From DAIPKP01 sp964545875 (lineage in GTDB: Bacteria > Synergistota > Synergistia > Synergistales > Aminiphilaceae): 64,000 nt of DNA. Below the pieces are notes generated by a model. The model was not told the DNA's origin and did no database searches. It was given only the letters and a program-made list of their open reading frames with translations. Of this stretch, positions 34,871 to 42,994 are shown piece by piece. The stretch is taken from the NCBI GenBank assembly GCA_964545875.1, contig CAZJHH010000008.1, forward strand, positions 50,840 through 114,839, given 5' to 3'. The position numbers and the translations under genes are program-made. Numbering within the stretch: position 1 is the stretch's first letter; each line of letters begins with the position of its first letter.

Positions 34871-36013
34871 ATGCGAAAGCTCCAAGGCGGCATTGTCGGG
34901 GGAGGTAAGGGCTCCTTCATCGGTTATGCCCACATGGGGGCGGCCACCCTTGAAGGGGAGGCTGTCATAGCGGCGGGGGTCTTTTCGTCGGATCCCGAAA
35001 AGGGAAAGGCCCGGGGAGCCGAGCTGGGGATCCATCCGAGCCGGGTTTACGAGGACTATCGAACCATGATACGGCGGGAGAAGACCCTTCCCGAGGGAGA
35101 GCGCATGGATTTCGCCATTCTCGCCACTCCCAATGCCAGCCATTACGAACTTGCCATGGCCTTTCTTCAGGAGGGGTTTCACGTCTTTTCGGATAAACCC
35201 ATGGCGACCTCTCTGGAACAGGCCCGAGAGATCCGGAGGGAGGCGAAAAGGCAAAAACGCCTCTATGCCCTTACCCACGGCTATACGGGATATCCCATGA
35301 TAAAACATGCCCGGCATCTTGTGGAGAGCGGAGCTCTCGGAGACCTGCTGAGGGTGGTGGTGGAGTATACCCAGGGATGGCTCTCTCCCCTGGTGGAGGA
35401 TCCCGAAAACTTCAAGACCTGGCATCTGGACCCTCGCATCTCCGGCCCTTCCTGTACCATGATCGACGTGGGACTCCACGCCATCAACCTGGTGCAGACC
35501 GTTACGGGGCTTATCCCCGAAAAAGTCTGTGCGGATCTGGGCTCTGCCATTCCGGGAAACTCCCTGGACGATAACGGCAGCGTGCTCATCCGGTTTGGCC
35601 GGAATGTGCCGGGGCTTCTCCACGCCTCCCAGATCTCCTCAGGAGAGGGCAACGCCCTTCGGATACGCCTGTACGGAACCCGGGGAGGGCTCTTCTGGGA
35701 TCAGGAAAGCCCGGAGGTGCTCGAACAGATGCACCCCGACGGCACCAGCACGATCTACAAAAAGGGAAGTCCCCGGCTCTGCGAGGAGGCCCGGAAGGCC
35801 GCCCGGCTCCCGGGAGGACATCCCGAGGGAATGCTTCGGGCCTTCGCGAACATCTATCAGGGAGCTTTCCGGGCCATTCGGGGAGAAGAAACTCATCCCG
35901 GCCGGGACTACCCCTGCTCCTTTCAGGGAGCGGTAACCCTGGCCTTTCTGGAAGCGGTGCTTCGGAGCGGAGCCTCGGAGGAAAAGTGGACCCCGGTGGA
36001 GCGGGTGGAGTAG
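34871..36013 (+). CDS. Gfo/Idh/MocA family oxidoreductase
   Basis: 380 residues from ATG 34871 (ACGGAGG upstream). NAD-binding start GGIVGGGKGSFIGYAHMGAA, FAILATPNASHYELAM, then HVFSDKPMA with the conserved Lys of the EKP/DKP motif, and MIDVGLHAINL for the catalytic Asp/His. Oxidises a sugar or polyol hydroxyl. Adjacent to the TIM-barrel isomerase, a pairing common in inositol and unusual-sugar pathways. Confidence 0.9.
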   Translation: MRKLQGGIVGGGKGSFIGYAHMGAATLEGEAVIAAGVFSSDPEKGKARGAELGIHPSRVYEDYRTMIRREKTLPEGERMDFAILATPNASHYELAMAFLQEGFHVFSDKPMATSLEQAREIRREAKRQKRLYALTHGYTGYPMIKHARHLVESGALGDLLRVVVEYTQGWLSPLVEDPENFKTWHLDPRISGPSCTMIDVGLHAINLVQTVTGLIPEKVCADLGSAIPGNSLDDNGSVLIRFGRNVPGLLHASQISSGEGNALRIRLYGTRGGLFWDQESPEVLEQMHPDGTSTIYKKGSPRLCEEARKAARLPGGHPEGMLRAFANIYQGAFRAIRGEETHPGRDYPCSFQGAVTLAFLEAVLRSGASEEKWTPVERVE

Positions 36014-36560
36014 CGGTTCCCTTTCCCTGTCTCCCGACAGGCATCTCCAAATTTTTGGGGTTTTGCGCCGGGAGTAACGTGCATATGGGAATGTCCCGGC
36101 ATGTTCGTTGTCTTGAAGTTTTACGCTTGATGCAACGAGCTGGCGGAATATCGCAAAACCCTCACCATCTTCGCATGAATGGGCAAGCAAGGACGAGATC
36201 CCAGCATACGTGTGAGGCTGATTCCAGGTTTGCGATCATCCAAGATTTTCAGCAACCATAAGATTTAGAGGGGATTCAGGCTTTTGCTTGTCTCCTCTTT
36301 TTTATGCTTACGGACCTTGTCTCAGCCTCAACTTTTTCGACGGGGGAGAGAAGTCCGTTTTTAGAGGGGCATCACTTCAAGATCGGTGCCGGTATAACTG
36401 TTTGTTGGAAGATGAAAATACCCAGAAGGGAGGCGAAGTCTTTGAACTTCTAAAAACAGGAAGTGGTGCGGCATATCATTATTTGTACATGGTAGGTGGT
36501 GTCCTTCTGTTCTCAAAAGGATTGAATCCCCCATCGTGTGCCACGGAAAAGATTTTCCTG
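36014..36560. other. Intergenic region with one terminator
   Basis: About 550 bases with no gene I can support; frames are short and lack start signals. A terminator lies at 36267-36303. Base composition shifts to AT-rich after it. Confidence 0.6.
36267..36303 (+). terminator. Rho-independent terminator
   Basis: AGAGGGGA pairs with TCTCCTCT (one G-T) around a 16-base loop, followed by T6. Confidence 0.7.
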
Positions 36561-36625
36561 TTGACAAGCAACGGGAAAGTGTCTAAAGTGCTGAATGAGC
36601 AAAAAATATTTTTACATCAAAAAAT
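36561..36625 (+). promoter_or_regulatory. Promoter and paired CAAAAAAT boxes before the YheO-type gene
   Basis: TTGACA (36561-36566), 17-base spacer, TAAAGT (36584-36589). Two CAAAAAAT boxes begin at 36600 and 36618, exactly 18 bp apart, between promoter and ribosome binding site. The same paired box occurs at 42800 and 42818. Confidence 0.6.
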
Positions 36626-36650
36626 TTTTTTAAAGAGGTGTTTTCCCGCT

Positions 36651-37295
36651 ATGCCGAACTCGGATGATTTTATGCTCGAGTCATTTATTCCCTTGGTGGA
36701 GACCGTAGCAACGCAATTTGGAGCAAACTGTGAAGTAGCCTTGCATGATTTACGAAAACCCCAGGAGTCTCTAATCGCAATTTCCGGCAGCTTGACTGGA
36801 AGATCTTTGGGCGCTCCTATCACAAATTACGTATTGAATCTTATCAAAAAGCATGGAGATAGCGTAGAGCAGAGTTGCATTTATGCGAGCAAAACTTCGG
36901 ATGGGCGCAGATTGAAATCTTCTACGACGTTTATCTATAACGCCTCGGGGCACGTGATCGGGTGTTTTTGCATAAATTTTTGTGTGGAAAAGTTTATGTC
37001 TTCCAGTGAAACATTGCAGGAATTCTGTTCCGTGCAGGATGAAAACGAAAATCCTGGAGAGCGGTTCGCCAACGATGTTCATGAAGTTGCCCAGGGAATT
37101 ATCAGCGATGTTATGAACAAACAATCCGTTCCCGTGGAACGAATGGATCGGTCTGAAAAATTGGATATCGTTCGAGAACTCGATGCCCGGGGACTTTTTC
37201 TCGTAAAAGGTACTGTGGAGCATGTCGCTTCCTGTTTGGGAATTTCGAAATACACCCTGTATAGCTACATGGATCAGGTGAAGGAAAGCAAGTAA
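36651..37295 (+). CDS. YheO-type transcriptional regulator (PAS-like + HTH)
   Basis: 214 residues from ATG 36651; the open frame reaches back to 36288, but that part is non-coding in character and AAAGAGGTG supports this start. N-terminal PAS_6/YheO domain: LVETVATQFGANCEVALHDLRKP, then IYNASGHVIGCFCINF. C-terminal HTH ending HVASCLGISKYTLYSYMDQV. Members regulate amino-acid and RidA-linked genes in several bacteria (for example DcyD/YheO-like neighbours). RidA is 28 bp downstream, so it probably controls this cluster. Confidence 0.85.
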   Translation: MPNSDDFMLESFIPLVETVATQFGANCEVALHDLRKPQESLIAISGSLTGRSLGAPITNYVLNLIKKHGDSVEQSCIYASKTSDGRRLKSSTTFIYNASGHVIGCFCINFCVEKFMSSSETLQEFCSVQDENENPGERFANDVHEVAQGIISDVMNKQSVPVERMDRSEKLDIVRELDARGLFLVKGTVEHVASCLGISKYTLYSYMDQVKESK

Positions 37296-37323
37296 ATCTG
37301 GAATAGATATGGAGGAAATTGTT

Positions 37324-37713
37324 ATGACAACGCGCAAAACAATTGCTACAACAAAGGCTCCTGCGGCCATAGGCCCGTATTCTCAGGGAATCATGATAGG
37401 GGACATGCTCTTTTCGTCGGGGCAGATTCCCATAGATCCCAGAACCGGAGAAATGCGGGAGAAAGATATTGTGGTGCAGGCCCGGCAAGTTTTTTCCAAC
37501 CTCAAAGCTGTTCTTGAAGAAGCGGGCATGACTTTGGGCGATGTGGTGAAGACCACGGTTTTTCTGGCAAATATGGCGGATTTCCCCGTTCTTAACGAGG
37601 TGTATGCCACCTATTTCGATAAAAGCTATCCTGCCCGTTCCTGCGTTGAAGTGGCTCGTCTTCCGAAGGATAGCCTTGTGGAAATCGAAGTAATCGCTCA
37701 AAAGAAAAAATAA
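37324..37713 (+). CDS. ridA: RidA family 2-iminobutanoate/2-iminopropanoate deaminase
   Basis: 129 residues from ATG 37324, with GGAGGAAA upstream. Family hallmarks: APAAIGPYSQGIMIGDMLFSSGQIPIDPRTGEM, VFLANMADFPVLNEVY, and the C-terminal RSCVEVARLPKDSLVEIE with the catalytic Arg and Glu. RidA hydrolyses 2-aminoacrylate and related imines made by PLP-dependent serine, threonine and cysteine lyases, several of which are encoded in this window. Cytoplasmic. Confidence 0.95.
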   Translation: MTTRKTIATTKAPAAIGPYSQGIMIGDMLFSSGQIPIDPRTGEMREKDIVVQARQVFSNLKAVLEEAGMTLGDVVKTTVFLANMADFPVLNEVYATYFDKSYPARSCVEVARLPKDSLVEIEVIAQKKK

Positions 37714-37726
37714 CGCAGCAGAAGCC

Positions 37727-38194
37727 ATGTTTTTTCGAGGATACCCGAAGCTCGATTGTTAGATCAAGCCACGCCGTTAGAAAGACTTTCGCGCACCGAG
37801 GCCGAGAAGAGGCATGGCGACGTATACATTAAAAAATGGTTGCATATCTCCGAGGCTTGGAGGAAACAAGGTGCGAAGCCTTGAGTTCTGGATGGGGCAG
37901 GATTTGTCGGGAAATTACGACATGGTGCTGGCGGCGGAAGCTCACTGTATGCCTTGGCACGGTTTCATAATTTTTTACATCGTCATGGCTATGGCCGTGT
38001 ATCTTCTTCATGAATTTACTCCTTTCGCTATCATCATTCATAACGACCTTGCCGTTATCGCGGCGCTTTTGATGCTTTTGCTTATCTTTACTGGACTAAA
38101 TCGCTTTATCCCTCTTTTTCGTACTCCTTTGGAACCGGCGGTGTCTCTTGAAGATATGAATAAGCAAATTTTTATGACAAATAAATTTGCTTAA
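37727..38194 (+). pseudogene. Broken D-cysteine desulfhydrase-like gene, joined to membrane-protein coding sequence
   Basis: Three reading-frame pieces line up with the start of a fold-type II PLP enzyme. Frame A from ATG 37727 reads MFFRGYPKLDC then stops; frame B from ~37756 reads LLDQATPLERLSRTEAEKRH and GDVYIK; back in frame A, SPRLGGNKVRSLEFWMGQDL carries the PLP Lys motif GGNK. Together they restore the N-terminal ~65 residues seen in the intact homologue at 40497. The rest, from ~37965, is unrelated: two or three membrane helices, ending at 38194. The gene is therefore frameshifted and then cut by a deletion or fusion. Confidence 0.75.
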
Positions 38195-38267
38195 AATTAA
38201 AGTTTGTGATTCGACAAATGTTCCGTTGTTTTGTAGCTCGAATGAAAACACGGCGAAAGGGACGAAA

Positions 38268-39098
38268 ATGATTTCTGGCGTGAAAATGAATAGCAATGGA
38301 AACGATTTTATCGTGCTGGACAACAGTGATTGGCGCTGGAACTCTTCCGAAATGTCGAAAATGGCGCTTGCTCTGTGCCGGCGTCGGGAATCGGTGGGGG
38401 CCGATGGGCTCCTTGCTGTGGAGTCGTCGGAAAAATGCCATTTTATGATGCGGCTTTTCAATCGGGATGGCTCAGAGGGAGAAATGTGCGGCAACGGAGC
38501 GAGGTGTATCGCTCGATACGCCTACGAAAAAGGAATAGCTCCTCAACAAATGACTTTTGAAACCTTGGCCGGTCATATTTCGGCTACGGTTACTCCTCCT
38601 TCGGTAAAGCTCTCTATGAATGAAGTAAACCTTTCCGAGATGATTCTGGATTGTCCTGTAGAGTTCGAAGGATTTCACACGAGGTACTCGTTTTTAACGG
38701 CTGGAGTTCCCCATGCGGTTCTTTTTATTGGCGATCTTCATGAGAAAAGCCTCGCTACATTGGCCTCCTGGGGAAAGACGCTTCGCTACCGCACGGATCT
38801 TTTTCCCCAGGGAGCAAATATAAATTTCGTTTGTCTGAAAGAGAAGGCTCTTTATACCATAACTTACGAAAGGGGGGTAGAGGATATTACCCGTTCGTGC
38901 GGAACCGGAGCGGTGGCAAGCGCTATTGTGGCATATCGTACGGGTAAATGTGATTCTGAGGTGGAAGTAGATAGCCTTGGAGGCAGAAATCATGTCTCTC
39001 TCGTTCTTGGTGAGAAGGGAAGAAGAGTGTTTCCCTTTCTCGCAGGGAGTACCGTTTTTGTCGCCCGGATGGAAATCTTGGAAGAATCTCTTGCGTAA
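38268..39098 (+). CDS. dapF: Diaminopimelate epimerase family protein
   Basis: 276 residues from ATG 38268 (GAAAGGGAC upstream). DapF pattern: VKMNSNGNDFIVLDNSD, SVGADGLL, catalytic Cys in EMCGNGARCIARY, second catalytic Cys in DITRSCGTGAVASAIVAY. DapF turns LL- into meso-diaminopimelate for lysine and peptidoglycan. Here the neighbours are all amino-acid uptake and degradation genes, not lysine genes, so a catabolic epimerase or racemase role is possible. Both cysteines are present, so it should be active. Confidence 0.85.
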   Translation: MISGVKMNSNGNDFIVLDNSDWRWNSSEMSKMALALCRRRESVGADGLLAVESSEKCHFMMRLFNRDGSEGEMCGNGARCIARYAYEKGIAPQQMTFETLAGHISATVTPPSVKLSMNEVNLSEMILDCPVEFEGFHTRYSFLTAGVPHAVLFIGDLHEKSLATLASWGKTLRYRTDLFPQGANINFVCLKEKALYTITYERGVEDITRSCGTGAVASAIVAYRTGKCDSEVEVDSLGGRNHVSLVLGEKGRRVFPFLAGSTVFVARMEILEESLA

Positions 39099-39167
39099 AG
39101 CTTGAGAAAATGCATCGGGGAAACTCTTATGTATCCAAGAGAGATTGAATAAGGAAGGTGTAATCCC

Positions 39168-40427
39168 ATGTCTGGTGAGAAAAGGAATAGTGTATGGAAG
39201 ACGTATCGATTTCCCCTCATTCTCATAGGAGCCATTGCCTTGGGCTGTGTTCTCGGTGTTGTGATGGGAAAAAACGCAGTAATGTTCAAACCCCTTGGAG
39301 ATATTTTCCTCAACGCCATGTTTATGATCGTGGTTCCTCTCGTTTTTACCACCGTATGCAGCGCCGTATCGAACATGTCCTCCATGAAGCGTTTGGGGCG
39401 CGTCATGGGATCTCTCGTCACGGTTTTTCTCGTTACCGGGGCTATTGCTGCCGTTCTTATGTTGGTGGCGGTAAAGCTTTTTCCTCCTGCTGCAGGGGCA
39501 TCGCTTTCTTTTTCAACTCCCGAAAATTTACAGCCTTTGAGTACGGCGGGTCAAATCGTTAAGGCCATTACGGTCAGCGATTTTCAAGATCTTCTTTCCA
39601 GAAGTCATATGTTGCCTCTGATTCTTTTTTCCATTCTTTTCGGTATCAGTCTTCAGATGCTGGGCGAAAAAGCAAAACCCATCGCCAGAGGAATTTCCAT
39701 TCTCGCAGATGCCATGCTGAAAATCGTGAAGATTATCATGTACTACGCTCCTATCGGATTGGCTGCGTACTTTGCCGCTCTTGTGGGTGATTTCGGGCCG
39801 AATCTTCTGGGTACGTATGTGCGTTCCATGGCCGTATACCATGTGGTAACCATTGCCTACTTCTTCGTGGCTTTTACCCTTTATTCCGCATGGGCAGCGG
39901 GAGAAAAAGGAACCAGAGCTTTCTGGAAGCATATTTTGGCTCCGGCGGTAACTGCCCTGGGTACGCAGAGCAGCACAGCCACTCTTCCTGTGAACCTTGA
40001 AGCCGCCCATAACATAGGTATACCCGACGATATCAGTGAAGTTGTTCTTCCCGTAGGGGCTACCGCCCACATGGAAGGCTCCTGTTTAAGTGGAATCCTA
40101 AAAATAGCGTTTCTTTTCGGCATTTTTAATATGCCTTTTACCGGATTGGGTACTTTTGGCAGCGCAATTTTAGTTTCGGTTTTGAGCGGAGTGGTTCTTT
40201 CCGGAGTCCCTGGAGGAGGACTGGTGGGAGAAATGCTTATCGTCAGCCTTTATGGATTTCCTCCCGAAGCCTTTCCCATAATCGCGACTCTGGGCTTTCT
40301 TGTGGATCCTGCGGCAACTATGGTTAACGCTACGGGGGATACCTGCTCTTCCATGATTGTTGCACGTATGGTGGAAGGCAAGGGGTGGTTTGAAGAATCC
40401 CGGAAAGCCCTGGCTGAAGAAGCGTAG
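39168..40427 (+). CDS. Dicarboxylate/amino acid:cation symporter (DAACS family)
   Basis: 419 residues, about eight membrane helices plus two re-entrant loops. Typical motifs: GDIFLNAMFMIVVPLVFTTV, the serine-rich loop TALGTQSSTATLPVNLE, VLPVGATAHMEGS and FLVDPAATMVNATGDTCSSM. Imports Glu, Asp, Ser, Cys or related acids with Na+ or H+. The variation in the substrate region prevents naming the substrate. AAGGAAGGTG precedes ATG 39168. Lies between the epimerase and the D-cysteine desulfhydrase genes. Confidence 0.93.
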   Translation: MSGEKRNSVWKTYRFPLILIGAIALGCVLGVVMGKNAVMFKPLGDIFLNAMFMIVVPLVFTTVCSAVSNMSSMKRLGRVMGSLVTVFLVTGAIAAVLMLVAVKLFPPAAGASLSFSTPENLQPLSTAGQIVKAITVSDFQDLLSRSHMLPLILFSILFGISLQMLGEKAKPIARGISILADAMLKIVKIIMYYAPIGLAAYFAALVGDFGPNLLGTYVRSMAVYHVVTIAYFFVAFTLYSAWAAGEKGTRAFWKHILAPAVTALGTQSSTATLPVNLEAAHNIGIPDDISEVVLPVGATAHMEGSCLSGILKIAFLFGIFNMPFTGLGTFGSAILVSVLSGVVLSGVPGGGLVGEMLIVSLYGFPPEAFPIIATLGFLVDPAATMVNATGDTCSSMIVARMVEGKGWFEESRKALAEEA

Positions 40428-40451
40428 GTTTTTCAGAAAAAAATTGATTTT

Positions 40452-40482
40452 CCCCGCAGTTTCCTGACGGGAAGCTGCGGGC
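40452..40482 (+). terminator. Intercistronic hairpin
   Basis: CCCGCAG pairs with CTGCGGG with inner TTCC/GGAA pairs. A T run follows only after a few bases, where it is part of the next ribosome-binding region, so partial termination or mRNA stabilisation is likelier than full termination. Confidence 0.5.
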
Positions 40483-40496
40483 AGGGAGGTTTTTTT

Positions 40497-41513
40497 ATGT
40501 CAGTTGAAAAAATTAAAAAAAAGCTGGAGAGCTTTCCTCGTTTTTCTTTAATCGCTACGCCCACGCCCCTCATGCCTCTCGAAAATCTCAGCAAGGATTT
40601 GGGAGTTCGGCTTTTCATGAAAAGAGACGATCTTACAAGTCTGGCCGTAGGGGGCAATAAGGCAAGGAAGTTGGAATTTCTTCTTGGGGAGGCCCTTGCG
40701 GAAGGGGCGGACACCGTCTTTACGGCGGGGTGGTATCACTCCAATCATGCGTTGCTTACCGCTGCGGCTGCAGGGAAGGCCAACCTTGATTCGATTCTCT
40801 TTCTTAAAGGAAAGGATCCTCATTACAAGGGAAGCCTTTTTCTCGACGCTTTAACCGGAGCCGAAGTTAGAATTTTCGACGTTTCCGATAGCTCGCTTTT
40901 GTCTTCGTACATGGAAGAAGCAGCTTCGGTTCTTCGAACCCAAGGGAAAAAGCCGTACATAATTCCTGTGGGAGGATCTAATTCCGTTGGTTCTTTGGGA
41001 TATGTAGCGGGGGCAATTGAATTGGCAGAACAGCTCCGCGTATTGGACATGATTCCCGATTACGTGGTTATTCCTACCAGTAGCGGAGGTACCCATGCGG
41101 GAGTGTTGTGCGGATTGAGAGAGGCTTTGCCCGAAACGAAGGTTCTCGGTATCGGAGTTGGAGACGATCCTGAAGAGCTGCAAAAAAAGGTGTTTGATAT
41201 TTCTCAGGATCTTTCAAGAATTCTCGATTTGAGCCCCTGGGATGAAAAAAATTTAAAAGAGGGTTTTTGTTTCGATTACGGATTTGGCCCCTACGGAACT
41301 CTGGATGCTTCGGTTATGAAATTTATTCGCAAAATAGGCTCAAGGGAAGGCCTTTTCCTGGATCCTGTCTATACGGCCAAGGCTTTCTACGGACTTGTGG
41401 ACTTGGTGGAAAAAAAGATTATTCCTCAGGGAGCGAAAATTGTTTTCATTCATACCGGAGGGCTGAGCAGCCTTTTCCAATATGAAGAAGAAGTTATAAA
41501 AATGCTGGAGTAG
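40497..41513 (+). CDS. dcyD: D-cysteine desulfhydrase (ACC deaminase family)
   Basis: 338 residues. PLP fold type II: TPTPLMPLENLSKDLG, RLFMKRDDLTSLAVGGNKARKLEF with the PLP Lys, GWYHSNHALLTAAAAGK, VGGSNSVGSLGYV, PTSSGGTHAGVLCG and FIHTGGLSSLF. Converts D-cysteine to pyruvate, sulfide and ammonia; ACC deaminase and other D-amino-acid lyase activities are alternatives. CAGGGAGG precedes ATG 40497. A decayed homologue lies at 37.7 kb. Confidence 0.88.
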   Translation: MSVEKIKKKLESFPRFSLIATPTPLMPLENLSKDLGVRLFMKRDDLTSLAVGGNKARKLEFLLGEALAEGADTVFTAGWYHSNHALLTAAAAGKANLDSILFLKGKDPHYKGSLFLDALTGAEVRIFDVSDSSLLSSYMEEAASVLRTQGKKPYIIPVGGSNSVGSLGYVAGAIELAEQLRVLDMIPDYVVIPTSSGGTHAGVLCGLREALPETKVLGIGVGDDPEELQKKVFDISQDLSRILDLSPWDEKNLKEGFCFDYGFGPYGTLDASVMKFIRKIGSREGLFLDPVYTAKAFYGLVDLVEKKIIPQGAKIVFIHTGGLSSLFQYEEEVIKMLE

Positions 41514-41718
41514 GCATCGATGTTTTGCCTCAGGCTTTGTATGGGCCCCCTTTCTTCATGTTACGAGGAGGGATTGAAAAAATAATCCTGCTACCTCCCC
41601 CCTTAACCCTTCCCCAAGAGATGACAATGTGCGATTTGTCTTTGTTCTTGCGGGGAAGGGTTTTCTATGTGGACAAGGGGGTATGCGGTTTTTTGAAAAC
41701 ACGAGGAGAAGATCCTTT

Positions 41719-42753
41719 ATGAATATAGATTTGAATTATGTAGAAAAACTTCTTTTGGAGATTCTTGCCATTCCTTCAATATCTGGGGAATGTGGTGCAA
41801 TCCTGGCCCGTTTGGAAAAAGAGTTTGAGAAGCTGGAAATACCGGTGATAAGAACGCGAAAAGGAGCTCTTATCGGAAAATGGGAAGGTCGGGAGGAGGG
41901 AGAAGAACGCCTTGTGTCCGCTCATGTCGATACCCTTGGTGCCGTGGTTCGGCAAATTAAGCCTAATGGTCGTTTGCGCCTGCTGCCCATAGGTGGGTTT
42001 GCCTGGGCGTCTTTGGAGGGAGAAAACGTTCTGGTTCGTTCTCTTGACGGCCGGGAATTCACGGGCTCTTTGTTGCCGGAAAAATCTTCGGTTCATATGT
42101 TTTCGGATATCGTTCGGGAAACGCTTCGTGATGAAGAAAGTATGGAAGTTCGCCTAGATGTTGTTTCTTCATCCCGTGAAGAAACGGAAAATCTCGGCAT
42201 TCGCCCTGGGGATTTCGTTTTTTTCGATCCGCGTCCAGTAATCACGCCGGAGGGGTTTCTCAAAGCGCGTTTTTTAGATGATAAGGCTTGCGTTGCCGTG
42301 CTTTTCGGTGTATTACACGCCCTGAAAAGAGACGGGCTTGTTCCCAGTAAAACCGTGCATTTCTACCTTAGCGATAATGAGGAGATCGGTCATGGCATAT
42401 CTTTTATCCCTGAAAGAGTCGAAGAAATTGTCGCCTTGGATATTGGCATTGTAGCAGAGGGAACAGCTTCTTCCGAGCAGTGTGTTTCCATTGCCGCAAG
42501 AGATAGTAAATCTACATATCATCTTGCTTTGCGGCGGCATCTCACCATGCTTGCCGAAAAATATGGTATTGATTATCGAACCGATGTCTATTACCGCTAC
42601 GGCTCCGATGCTACCGCCTGCATACTTCGTGGCGTGGATGCCACGTTTGCGTGTTTTGGCCCGGGGGTAGATGCTACACATCATTATGAGCGCACCCATC
42701 GCAAAGCTCTGGAAGCCACCGCAAAACTACTTATGGCATACGTGACCAGTTAG
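41719..42753 (+). CDS. M42 family (FrvX-like) metallopeptidase
   Basis: 344 residues from ATG 41719 (GAGGAG upstream). Metal-ligand blocks of M42/M28-type aminopeptidases: VSAHVDTLGAVV (His, Asp), FLDDKACVAVLFG (Asp), YLSDNEEIGHG (catalytic Glu and ligand), ALDIGIVAEG and a late His in DATHHYERTHRKAL. Usually forms a tetrahedral dodecamer that trims short peptides. Cytoplasmic. It fits beside the Opp importer as the enzyme that degrades imported peptides. The 205 bases upstream hold no gene. Confidence 0.9.
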   Translation: MNIDLNYVEKLLLEILAIPSISGECGAILARLEKEFEKLEIPVIRTRKGALIGKWEGREEGEERLVSAHVDTLGAVVRQIKPNGRLRLLPIGGFAWASLEGENVLVRSLDGREFTGSLLPEKSSVHMFSDIVRETLRDEESMEVRLDVVSSSREETENLGIRPGDFVFFDPRPVITPEGFLKARFLDDKACVAVLFGVLHALKRDGLVPSKTVHFYLSDNEEIGHGISFIPERVEEIVALDIGIVAEGTASSEQCVSIAARDSKSTYHLALRRHLTMLAEKYGIDYRTDVYYRYGSDATACILRGVDATFACFGPGVDATHHYERTHRKALEATAKLLMAYVTS

Positions 42754-42799
42754 TTCTCTCGTTTTGACGCGGGGAGATCTGAGGGGTCTTCCGATTAGA

Positions 42800-42855
42800 C
42801 AAAAAATTTTTGTTGCACAAAAAAATTTGACATATGTTGTGGTGCCTGATAAGCT
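42800..42855 (+). promoter_or_regulatory. Promoter with paired CAAAAAAT boxes before the cysteine desulfidase gene
   Basis: CAAAAAAT at 42800 and CAAAAAAAT at 42818, again 18 bp apart, abut the -35 TTGACA (42827-42832); spacer 17, -10 TAAGCT (42850-42855). Confidence 0.55.
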
Positions 42856-42994
42856 TTATTTGAAAATGTCAAAGTGACGATAAATTTTTAATCTTAAAAA
42901 AGTTTCTCCATGCGTGTTGTCCTTTTTTGTGTGTGGTTTTGTGCCGTATTTTTGAAAAAACACAGAGGCTTTTATTTTTGAGAAGGTGAATGTT

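Noticed and set aside
36288..36650. N-terminal extension of the YheO-type regulator
   Set aside because: Open by chance through a promoter and AT-rich leader; the family begins near MPNSDDF, and a ribosome binding site supports ATG 36651.
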